Below, one piece after another: positions 8,657 to 15,214 of a DNA stretch of 32,581 nucleotides. This stretch comes from a virus, in IMG/VR virus record IMGVR_UViG_3300006059_000007, positions 1-32,581 of that record. One strand, written 5' to 3'. Numbering within the stretch: position 1 is the stretch's first letter; the number at the start of each line of letters is the position of its first letter. The translations under genes were made by a program, and so were the position numbers. Below the pieces are notes generated by a model. The model saw only the letters and a program-made list of their open reading frames with translations, was not told where the DNA came from and searched no databases.

Positions 8657-9436
8657 TCAGTTGATGCCGCCGACCCCTACCATCGCATGGTCGTACAAAG
8701 CCATCGCCCCCGAATCCAAATCGAGGTACTCCCGGCATCTCCACACGAGCCTTGTCTTCCGTGCTTGCGACCCCATCGTTTCAAGCCGGTCCGGCCCCGC
8801 CAACGTCGCGTTGAAGTATCGGTATCCCGCCGGCAAGCCGCGCACGGCAAAGATCGGCTTTCCCACATACGGGAACTGAAGGATCAACGGGTAGGTGAAC
8901 CCCTCGTAAACCATGCTCGTACCAACGTCGCTCGGGAAGTTCATCCCTCTCGATCCTCCCCCCAACGCCGCCCGGCTGATTACCGCTGCAATCGCCGCAT
9001 ACACCGTTTCGTTGTACCTCGTCAGGTCCGCCGTAACCCACGACTCTTCCGCCTCGTACAACTCGTCAGCTGGAAGCGTCGTCCCCTGCTCATCGTCGTA
9101 CCACGGCAGCCAGCCTCGAACGATTTCCACCCGTGGACACTCCTCGGCTGTGCCCAAATAGACAGGAAGAAGCGCTAGCCTTAGCAATGCACTAACGAGG
9201 GCCTGTGGCGCGGGCCTCTGCGGGTTGTTGCTCAGCGTCGGTCCCGGAGGGACTCCCTGTACAATCCCGTTGTCCGTCCATTGCAGACCCAATGAGGCGC
9301 CCAGCGAGGGGTTCGTGTCCGATGGAGGATTGAAGGTCGTCTTCAGCGACGCCGTAGTCGTTCCAAGCAACAACGCCCGCACCGGTTCGATGCCGACGTA
9401 AATATGGACGGGACCAGTGACATAAACGATCGCCAT
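8657..9436 (-). CDS. Putative tail tube protein, first paralogue
   Basis: 259 aa starting MAIVYVTGPVHIYVGI at ATG 9436; a TTG two codons earlier is possible, but the ATG matches the start of the paralogue. Shared blocks with the downstream gene: VTGPVHIYVG, YLGTAEECPRVEI, VTADLTRYNETVY, YEGFTYPLILQFPYVGKPIFA and RKTRLVWRCREYL. An insertion of roughly 70 residues (NPSLGASLGLQWTDNGIVQGVPPGP...) sits after the first block. No clear ribosome binding site is visible, so coupling to the upstream gene (stop 9443) is likely. Position suggests a major tail protein. Confidence 0.6.
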   Translation of the reverse strand: MAIVYVTGPVHIYVGIEPVRALLLGTTTASLKTTFNPPSDTNPSLGASLGLQWTDNGIVQGVPPGPTLSNNPQRPAPQALVSALLRLALLPVYLGTAEECPRVEIVRGWLPWYDDEQGTTLPADELYEAEESWVTADLTRYNETVYAAIAAVISRAALGGGSRGMNFPSDVGTSMVYEGFTYPLILQFPYVGKPIFAVRGLPAGYRYFNATLAGPDRLETMGSQARKTRLVWRCREYLDLDSGAMALYDHAMVGVGGIN

Positions 9437-9442
9437 AAGCAA

Positions 9443-10009
9443 TCACGGATTGAACAATCCACTCCCAAGGTCCAACGGAGGAACATCGTTCATGTCCCCT
9501 CTCTGGCCGACCAACCTTCTCGACTGCACGATGATCCCATTCCGGTTCGCCACATCCTGGGCGTTTTCGACATAATGGCTTATCCGTCCAGCATCCGCGG
9601 TTTCCTGGAACGGCAAGATCAACTCTCCCGTCCCCAACTGCTCCATCTTCTGCAATGCCAATTCCGCGCCAAGAGGCAGTCGGTGATCGGCAAAACGGCC
9701 TGGCCGCCGCGACCAAATCAGGAACATCGTCCATCCAGCCACGATTCCAGCAACTAATTGAAGAGCATTGCCTTGCAATGACTGAATATCCCCCGGCGCG
9801 TAGCGTCCCCCTCTCATGAGACGAATCTCGAACTCGCCCGACGCTTCGGAAAGAAGATCGGCAAGGATGGTGTTGTTGATCTGGTCGGGACGGGTAATGC
9901 GCTGGTTCTGATCGGAAAGGTAGTCGCCGACAGTACGCCAGTCATAGCGCTGCAGGAATTGAGCGGCCGTGCAGTAGCTTGAGTTCCCAGAGATCGGCGT
10001 CAATGGCAT
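9443..10009 (-). CDS. Head-tail connector-like protein (gp36/DUF1320-like)
   Basis: 188 aa. The N-terminus YCTAAQFLQRYDWRTVGDYLSD followed by ILADLLSEASGEFEIRLMRGGRYAPGD is the pattern of the mostly helical head-tail adaptor family to which Mu gp36 (DUF1320) belongs: a start helix, a helix listing small residues that packs in a ring, then an RGGRY turn. The next helix (LQLVAGIVAGWTMFLIW) and LGAELALQKMEQLGTGELILPF also fit. It would close the portal and join head to tail. It starts 3 bases after the stop of the previous gene without a clear ribosome binding site, so coupling is likely. Confidence 0.6.
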   Translation of the reverse strand: MPLTPISGNSSYCTAAQFLQRYDWRTVGDYLSDQNQRITRPDQINNTILADLLSEASGEFEIRLMRGGRYAPGDIQSLQGNALQLVAGIVAGWTMFLIWSRRPGRFADHRLPLGAELALQKMEQLGTGELILPFQETADAGRISHYVENAQDVANRNGIIVQSRRLVGQRGDMNDVPPLDLGSGLFNP

Positions 10010-10012
10010 AGG

Positions 10013-10216
10013 TCATCGTCGTTTACGTCGCTTGTGATTCTTGATGTACCGCTTCAACTCAACTTCCGATTCCCTCCGGGAATTCTTCCGCGCTTCGGAC
10101 AATGCTATCGCAACGGCCTGCTTCCTTTTCGTCACTTCTGGCCCTTCCTTGGACCCCGAGTGGAGCGAGCCATGCTTGAACTCGCTCATCACTTTCTCGA
10201 TCTTGGCCTTGTTCAT
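10013..10216 (-). CDS. DUF6496-like small basic protein
   Basis: 67 aa, very basic. The pattern KVMSEFKHGSLHSGSKEGPEVTKRKQAVAIALSEARK matches the small family I know as DUF6496, often phage-encoded, with the core KVM.E.KHG.L.SGS...V..RKQA.AIAL.EA. Its function is not established. It is followed by an Arg/Lys tail (KNHKRRKRR) that could bind nucleic acid. The gene starts 3 bases after the major capsid gene ends and is presumably co-translated with it. Confidence 0.75.
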   Translation of the reverse strand: MNKAKIEKVMSEFKHGSLHSGSKEGPEVTKRKQAVAIALSEARKNSRRESEVELKRYIKNHKRRKRR

Positions 10217-10219
10217 GGC

Positions 10220-11314
10220 CTAAATTCCCGTGATGAGGAAACCAGCATATTGCGCCGCCAAGACTTCCTTGAAGTTCTCCTCGCAGTGTCCGTCCACCCG
10301 CTCGTTGCGAGCGTCCTGGAACACCTTCACTTCCAAGAGGCCGCCGTAGTGGTAAATCTGGCAGGTCGAGAACGACGGAGCGCCATATTCTCCGTCAATC
10401 GAGCCAGGACGTGCGACGAGGACAGCACTCGCTCCCGAGAACGCAAAGTTTCGGTTCGTTGATGCTTCCACCAACGTTCCAGCATTCGAGGCTCCTGCTC
10501 CCGTGTACGTGTTGAACTCCGTGACGATCGGCGTGTTCTCGACAACAAACTCGATCCCCTTGTAATGCGACGGCAGACCCCACAACGCATTGATGTTCGG
10601 ATCGAGTCCTTCCTTGAGGACTTTGAAACTGTCCGAGTTCTCTCGCATGTAGTTTGTCATCTCGGCCGACTTGCCGGCCTTGATCGCCGCATCCGGGTTC
10701 AACACGCATCGCAAGTCTTTCGGCAACACCTTCCCGTTAGTTTGCAGATAAATGTTGCGAGCTGCCTGGATCAAGCTGCCGTAGATGGCGTTGTAGTTTG
10801 GGCTGGCCGGATCGTCCGAAGCCGTTGCCCAGCCGCCAGCTCCCCCATTGAGCGTGTTGGACGTGGCAACCATGATCGATGGCCAGTTCGCCGAAGTCTG
10901 GAGCAAACTGGCGACGCGATTGGTCCGGTTCGTCATGGCCTTGGAAACAGCACTGGCCATATGCACGAGCTTCGGTTTCCACAGGTTAGCCTGCTCGATC
11001 GCCATGTTGCCCAACGTCCACGGGTAATCGCGGCGGAACGTGGCGTATTCGACCGTCTTGAACGGCACCTTGTGGGCGTCGCCGCGCGGGCGCTCGTCGC
11101 CATCGAAAAAGGCGAACAAGTTATCCGAAACGACCCGTGCCATTTCGTCGCGTCCCAACACGACGTAGAGCCCGATCGTCTTGGGACTAGGGACATACTG
11201 GACGTAACGGTTGAGGGGAAATTCGCTTTCGTTGCGAATGTACCCAATGACCTGCCCCGTGGATTCTGGGACAAAGCCATCTTGAGCGCTGGCGAACATG
11301 AATTGACTGGCCAT
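10220..11314 (-). CDS. Major capsid protein
   Basis: 364 aa, preceded by a strong GAGGGG 7 bases before ATG. Size and content fit an HK97-fold major capsid protein: an N-terminal arm, FKTVEYATFRRDYPWTLGNMAIEQANLW with the phrasing of the spine helix region, the mid-section NYNAIYGSLIQAARNIYLQTNGKVLPKDLRCVLNPDAA, and a C-terminal strand-rich part ending NFKEVLAAQYAGFLITGI. No cleavable scaffold domain is attached. It lies after the protease/scaffold and decoration genes, which is the normal order. Identification rests on position, length and general pattern, not on a catalytic motif. Confidence 0.75.
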   Translation of the reverse strand: MASQFMFASAQDGFVPESTGQVIGYIRNESEFPLNRYVQYVPSPKTIGLYVVLGRDEMARVVSDNLFAFFDGDERPRGDAHKVPFKTVEYATFRRDYPWTLGNMAIEQANLWKPKLVHMASAVSKAMTNRTNRVASLLQTSANWPSIMVATSNTLNGGAGGWATASDDPASPNYNAIYGSLIQAARNIYLQTNGKVLPKDLRCVLNPDAAIKAGKSAEMTNYMRENSDSFKVLKEGLDPNINALWGLPSHYKGIEFVVENTPIVTEFNTYTGAGASNAGTLVEASTNRNFAFSGASAVLVARPGSIDGEYGAPSFSTCQIYHYGGLLEVKVFQDARNERVDGHCEENFKEVLAAQYAGFLITGI

Positions 11315-11355
11315 CTTTACCCCTCAAAAAGCTTTCGCTGCTTCACGGTCAAAGA

Positions 11356-11706
11356 TTACTCGTCCGATCCACGCTTCCTTTTGCCTCGCGTCTCGACAAC
11401 GGGTCTGGCGATCGGAACGTAATCGAGATATTCGTGCGGCCCATTGATTGTCACGGGGTCGCCCTCGTTGGACTGCCCCCGGTTGCCCCGTTCAATCCGC
11501 GCCTCCTTCGCTTCGACATCCGTGACAATGACGGCGCACTTGCCCGTGTCCATCGGGACGCCGCCATAGCGGCTAAACACTCTTTTCTCGGTCCCCTTGA
11601 GCGAGCCGCCGCATTCCTCGGCAACCTGCCTGGCGTGATTCTCGTCCTTGAAAAAGCCGCCTGCGTCGTGCAACCGCTTGGCATAGCGTTCGTGATCAAA
11701 ACCCAT
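11356..11706 (-). CDS. Hypothetical protein between decoration and capsid genes
   Basis: 116 aa from ATG 11706 with AAGGGA 6 bases upstream. The N-terminal half (HERYAKRLHDAGGFFKDENHARQVAEECGGSLKGT) is helical; the second half contains CAVIVTDVEAKEARIERG and a basic C-terminus (RGKRKRGSDE). No family recognised. A 20-bp palindrome lies just upstream (11735-11754), so this gene and the capsid gene downstream may form a separately controlled unit. Confidence 0.6.
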   Translation of the reverse strand: MGFDHERYAKRLHDAGGFFKDENHARQVAEECGGSLKGTEKRVFSRYGGVPMDTGKCAVIVTDVEAKEARIERGNRGQSNEGDPVTINGPHEYLDYVPIARPVVETRGKRKRGSDE

Positions 11707-11734
11707 GACTGGTCCCTTGCTTGTCGTATTTGAT

Positions 11735-11754
11735 TTGATTACCTAGGTAATCAA
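11735..11754. promoter_or_regulatory. 20-bp palindrome TTGATTACCTAGGTAATCAA
   Basis: Perfect palindrome in the gap between the decoration gene and the gene at 11706. The same sequence occurs perfectly at 21450-21469 and as three slightly shorter or imperfect copies between 21168 and 21430. Dispersed identical palindromes in gaps between genes are typical of operators for a dimeric regulator. The function is inferred. Confidence 0.6.
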
Positions 11755-11784
11755 GCGGTCTCTCACTCTTTCAAGACACCAAGA

Positions 11785-12180
11785 TTACAACTGCATCGGT
11801 GCGATGACTTCCACGAGGATTGCCTGACCAGCAACTCCGGATACCATCGCCACAGCTCCAACGATGTCAGTCTGTGTCGTTGTGGTAATCCCCATGCCCG
11901 TCGCGTCGGGCTTCAAGAAATCGCCTCGAGTCACCGTGCCGTTGATCTGCAACAGCACGTCCTTCTCGGGCGGACCGTGAATGTTCAAGTCCTCGCCGGC
12001 AATGGCGGCTCGACCCGTCGAGTCGATATAATCGACTCGACGTGCCCCGACCTGGCTGATCCCATAGGGACGAGAGCCTGCCACAGCTTGAAGCACTCGG
12101 CCTTCCGCCGAAATGCCAACGATGGTCGTGAAACGCATCGGGTAAATGTCGCCGTCAGCGGTGCGCGTAAAACTTGACAT
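11785..12180 (-). CDS. Head decoration protein-like (DUF2190-like)
   Basis: 131 aa, strong AAGGAG 7 bases before ATG. The sequence has repeated short strands and glycine turns: GRVLQAVAGSRPYGISQVGARRVD, DVLLQINGTVTRGDFLKPDATGMGITTTT, and GAVAMVSGVAGQAILVEVIAP. This phrasing is typical of small capsid decoration/stabilisation proteins (DUF2190 and relatives), where a 'load or cement' protein binds the outside of the capsid. It is encoded just before the capsid gene. The assignment is by pattern and position. Confidence 0.6.
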   Translation of the reverse strand: MSSFTRTADGDIYPMRFTTIVGISAEGRVLQAVAGSRPYGISQVGARRVDYIDSTGRAAIAGEDLNIHGPPEKDVLLQINGTVTRGDFLKPDATGMGITTTTQTDIVGAVAMVSGVAGQAILVEVIAPMQL

Positions 12181-12190
12181 GTCTCACTCC

Positions 12191-12388
12191 TTAAAGCAGC
12201 ATCAACGCTTCCCGAGGTACCAATTTCTGAGTTGGCAACTCGTCTTTTTTTCGTTTCTTACCCGCCTCTTTGTCTAGGTCAACAACGCACATACCATCCC
12301 TGGTGAAACGATAAACGCCCTCGTAGCTCCTTGCCCCTTCCATCACCATCACCCGAGACCCAGGGGCAATGCCTTGCGCAGCATCCAT
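12191..12388 (-). CDS. Small hypothetical protein, SH3-like pattern
   Basis: 65 aa, with AGGGG about 6 bases before ATG 12388. APGSRVMVMEGARSYEGVYRFTRDGMCVVDLD reads like a small five-stranded barrel (SH3/KOW-like), followed by a lysine-rich linker (KEAGKKRKKDE) and a short terminal helix. No function known. It lies between two structural genes with 9-10 base gaps. Confidence 0.6.
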   Translation of the reverse strand: MDAAQGIAPGSRVMVMEGARSYEGVYRFTRDGMCVVDLDKEAGKKRKKDELPTQKLVPREALMLL

Positions 12389-12397
12389 AACGGACCC

Positions 12398-13204
12398 CTA
12401 GTATTTCGCGTAGAAGCCCCCGATGTAGTCGAGAGACCCTGCTGCCGTCAAGTTATCCGCAATGAACAAGACCGGATCGCCCGCCCGTCCCGCGGCAAAA
12501 CCGCCCAACACATTGCTCGCCATGACCTGCACACGGTTTGTCGATGCAACCGTTTTGGTTGTCCACTGGATTTGCCCCGATGCCGCATGAGTGCTAGTCG
12601 GCTGGCCAAACCAGAACACCGGCGTATTCGCCAGGACGATCGCGGTATAAGCGCTGGTGGGGTTCGGAAGCGTTGTCGCAAGAGTCAGCGTCGGCGCTGC
12701 GTAACTCGATACCTTTGACACAAACCACGTCCCATCGGCAAGCTGGAACGCCACGAAGTCCGTATTGGCAATTCCCGTGTCAACTCCCGTGGCGACACTC
12801 TGTCCCGAAGCAGTCGTGTAGGCATAGTTCGTCGAAAGGATTCCAGGATCGTAGGCAAGCGTGATCGTCGCGGTGTTCTTGGCGCTGACTGCCGTCGTGT
12901 AAGTCCAGTTGATCGGCGTCATCAGATAGAGGTTGTGAGCCGTCGTACTCGTCGTATATACGAGGTCTGTGACGTGCGTCGTCCCCACGGAAGGCGTTCC
13001 CCACGTGGCTTGACGCAACAATGCCGAAGCGCTGGGATAGGGAAGCGGGACCGGTCCGCCGATCGAGAACTGCTGCGGACCGACCGATGGGTTCTCTGGA
13101 AGAGTCCCCGGCGGAACCAAACGGACAATTTGCGTCCCCGCTGTTATTCCATAGACGCCAGGGAACGACCAGGCACCAAAGACCGACAATCCACTGAAAG
13201 GCAT
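12398..13204 (-). CDS. Hypothetical head/virion protein
   Basis: 268 aa, GGGGTGAG just before ATG 13204. Composition is rich in T, S, A, G, with alternating hydrophobics and few charges, typical of beta-rich virion proteins (for example TATITLAYDPGILSTNYAYTTASG and DFVAFQLADGTWFVSKVSS). No motif recognised. Its place between the protease/scaffold and decoration genes suggests a capsid-associated or capsid-spike protein. Confidence 0.6.
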   Translation of the reverse strand: MPFSGLSVFGAWSFPGVYGITAGTQIVRLVPPGTLPENPSVGPQQFSIGGPVPLPYPSASALLRQATWGTPSVGTTHVTDLVYTTSTTAHNLYLMTPINWTYTTAVSAKNTATITLAYDPGILSTNYAYTTASGQSVATGVDTGIANTDFVAFQLADGTWFVSKVSSYAAPTLTLATTLPNPTSAYTAIVLANTPVFWFGQPTSTHAASGQIQWTTKTVASTNRVQVMASNVLGGFAAGRAGDPVLFIADNLTAAGSLDYIGGFYAKY

Positions 13205-13237
13205 GGCTCACCCCACCACGTTTGAAACTCGTTGGCG

Positions 13238-14503
13238 TTATCGGCTCGTGCGCTGCTTGACAGCGTAAATCTTGCACTCTTCCCAAGAAGGGTCTTTCCC
13301 CGTCTCTTTGCGCCGGTCCCGCATGTACTTCTGAGCAACCTCGAAGTCATCCCGGCTGTCTTCCTTGAACTGGTTCTGGGCCGCAGACCCCATAGAGAGA
13401 CCTGAACTCCCGACAGCAGTGTCGATCATGACATCGCCACGGTGCCCCGCTGTCCTCCGGTAATTGACCTTGATGTCCGCGATGAGGTCGTTGAACTCGT
13501 TGTCATCGTAGTTGCGTTCATCGCAACGCTTGAGCAACTTACCAACGTCGAACTCGTAGCCGACCCCTTGAAGGCGAAGCAGGTTCTTTTCGTAGCGCTC
13601 CAGCCTAGCCCGCTTCTCCTGGACGGCCAATCGTCCTCGATGCTCTTCGAGTTGTCTTTCCAGCTCGGCAATCCTAATGGTCTCGGCAGGAGTTGGTTTG
13701 TCCGATGACTTGCTCATGCGTGCTGGTACCTCGCCCCCGGCAGGGACTTTCGTTACGCCAGCGCCACCAACCGTTCCGTTCGTGGCGCTTGGATACATGG
13801 CCATGTACTTGTGGTGCATACCGCACTTGTGGTAATGGTCCATGCACCGGATGAACTTTTCGTGGAACTCCGGCTCGACACCTTCTGGATGCTCGCTCAC
13901 CATCGGGCCGCCCTTTTCGGCTCCATGCGCCGGCGGGTCGCCTCTTTCCGCTGGATCGGTCGCCGCCGGGTGCGCGCCTCGGTCGTCAATCGGCTTGCGT
14001 TCTTCTGCCATGTCGGACTCCATCATGTATCGGACCACGCGGCCTTGTTTGCCGTACACCCACTGACCAAGATCCAGTTTCGGCTCCCTCCGAAGAAGCG
14101 AAATCGGCGCTAGGATCTTGTCTTTCGGCCAGTATTCTGGACTGACGTTGGGATACGTCTTCGCTTCTTCGTACCTGTCTCCCCGAATGTAGTAGGTCGC
14201 CTTGATGACCCACTTCTTTTTGCTTTCGTCCCAAACGACCTTGAAGTGCCTTCCGTACCCTTCGTGAGGAGGCTGTTTGGTTTCGTCCTCGCTGTCGTTC
14301 GTATGGCCGAAGGTTAGCGGACACAGTTGCCCTTTCTTGTCCCTGGCATTCATCTCCTTGGCGATCTCTTCGAGTTTCTCCTTGTCCACCTTCTCGATCA
14401 CTTCGCCCTTCGTACCTTTCCGTTCGTGTTCCATGAAGCAAACGCGGCCTTCTCGCTTCACCCATTTGGAAGAGTCTTCAAAGTCAGGAAGGTCGCCGCT
14501 CAT
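13238..14503 (-). CDS. Capsid maturation protease with scaffold-like C-terminus
   Basis: 421 aa from ATG 14503; a TTG at 14584 would add 27 residues, and neither start has a good ribosome binding site. The N-terminal part has the features of phage I-like (Mu gp32-type) proteases: PLTFGHTNDSEDETKQPPHEGYGRHFKVVWDES, then KATYYIRGDRYEEAKTYPNVSPEY, in which a conserved His after the strand and the SPEY turn are diagnostic. A flexible acidic/Pro region and a Gly/His-rich segment follow. Around residues 275-320 lies a clear coiled coil (AELERQLEEHRGRLAVQEKRARLERYEKNLLRL), as in scaffolding domains. I infer a fused protease-scaffold that is removed during head maturation. Confidence 0.65.
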   Translation of the reverse strand: MSGDLPDFEDSSKWVKREGRVCFMEHERKGTKGEVIEKVDKEKLEEIAKEMNARDKKGQLCPLTFGHTNDSEDETKQPPHEGYGRHFKVVWDESKKKWVIKATYYIRGDRYEEAKTYPNVSPEYWPKDKILAPISLLRREPKLDLGQWVYGKQGRVVRYMMESDMAEERKPIDDRGAHPAATDPAERGDPPAHGAEKGGPMVSEHPEGVEPEFHEKFIRCMDHYHKCGMHHKYMAMYPSATNGTVGGAGVTKVPAGGEVPARMSKSSDKPTPAETIRIAELERQLEEHRGRLAVQEKRARLERYEKNLLRLQGVGYEFDVGKLLKRCDERNYDDNEFNDLIADIKVNYRRTAGHRGDVMIDTAVGSSGLSMGSAAQNQFKEDSRDDFEVAQKYMRDRRKETGKDPSWEECKIYAVKQRTSR

Positions 14504-14518
14504 TCCAGCATTGTGGGC

Positions 14519-14615
14519 AACAACGTCTAACAACGCAAGAGGATTTTTCTCAAGATTGAGAAAATGCGCAGAAAGCTTTCCCAAAATTGAGAATACTAGA
14601 CATTGTTAGACATTG
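14519..14615. promoter_or_regulatory. Dyad-rich upstream region of the protease gene
   Basis: Contains a nested dyad. The outer arms are CAACGTCTAACAACG (14521-14535) and its near inverse ending at 14615 (TTGTTAGACATTG). The inner perfect inverted repeat TTTTCTCAA-GA-TTGAGAAAA is at 14545-14564, and another TTGAGAA occurs at 14587-14593. TAGACATTG is repeated directly at 14597-14615. It follows a terminator and precedes the head genes, so a promoter with operator sites is likely. I cannot fix the -10/-35 boxes. Confidence 0.4.
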
Positions 14616-14623
14616 CAAACGAA

Positions 14624-14655
14624 AAGAGCCAGCACTTCCAGAAGTGCTGGCTCTT
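14624..14655 (-). terminator. Rho-independent terminator
   Basis: Perfect 15-bp stem (AAGAGCCAGCACTTC and its complement) with a 2-base loop. On the minus strand the stem is followed by TTCGTTTG, giving a T-rich tail. It lies 25 bases after the stop of the KTSC gene. On the plus strand there is no T run. Confidence 0.75.
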
Positions 14656-14679
14656 GCAAGTGTCGATTTCATCAGACGG

Positions 14680-15168
14680 TCAAGGAAAGAAGCGGAACCC
14701 TTCCCTCGCTCGCTTCTCCGGATCGCGGTAAGCCGGACTCGCTGCGGTCATCCTTACGAACGTGCCCTCCCTCCAGCCATTCCGCCAAACCCATTCCCCC
14801 TTCGAAGACGCTCGATAGAACTCCTGCGCCTTGCTCTCCGTCACGAGCGGAGTCTGATAGAACGCTCCTCCCTGTATCTGAATCTCCAACACCTTCGTCT
14901 CGCTGTCGTAATGCGCTTTCTCGATCCAAGCCGATTGCGGCGTATTCACCCACTCTCCCATGTACAGGAAAAGGAATTCCTCGTCCGCGTCCAGCACGTC
15001 CGAGACATCCGGGGCCTCGGGGATCGCATGAGGCAAACGGCTCTTTGGTCTCAACCCGCGGAAATCCTCAGCCGTCGCTGGCTTGGGGTTCGGCGACGAC
15101 ACTTCGCGAAACAATCCCCCAAGCACTCTCTTGCCTAACCCAAGCACTTTCCGAAAGTCAAACCCCAT
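14680..15168 (-). CDS. KTSC-domain protein
   Basis: 162 aa; AAGGTGG just before ATG 15168. Residues about 80-130 (SAWIEKAHYDSETKVLEIQI..GGAFYQTPLVTESKAQEFYRASSKGEWVWRN) match the KTSC domain, a short conserved domain of phage and bacterial proteins named for its KTSC motif; here the SKGEW element is the recognisable core. Its biochemical role is unknown. The N-terminal 60 residues are basic and Pro-rich and not recognised. The gene directly follows the portal and ends at a strong terminator, so it closes a transcription unit. Confidence 0.7.
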   Translation of the reverse strand: MGFDFRKVLGLGKRVLGGLFREVSSPNPKPATAEDFRGLRPKSRLPHAIPEAPDVSDVLDADEEFLFLYMGEWVNTPQSAWIEKAHYDSETKVLEIQIQGGAFYQTPLVTESKAQEFYRASSKGEWVWRNGWREGTFVRMTAASPAYRDPEKRAREGFRFFP

Positions 15169-15214
15169 AAACCACCTTCCAAATTAGCGGGAAACTAGCC
15201 AGCCGTGGTGCCTT

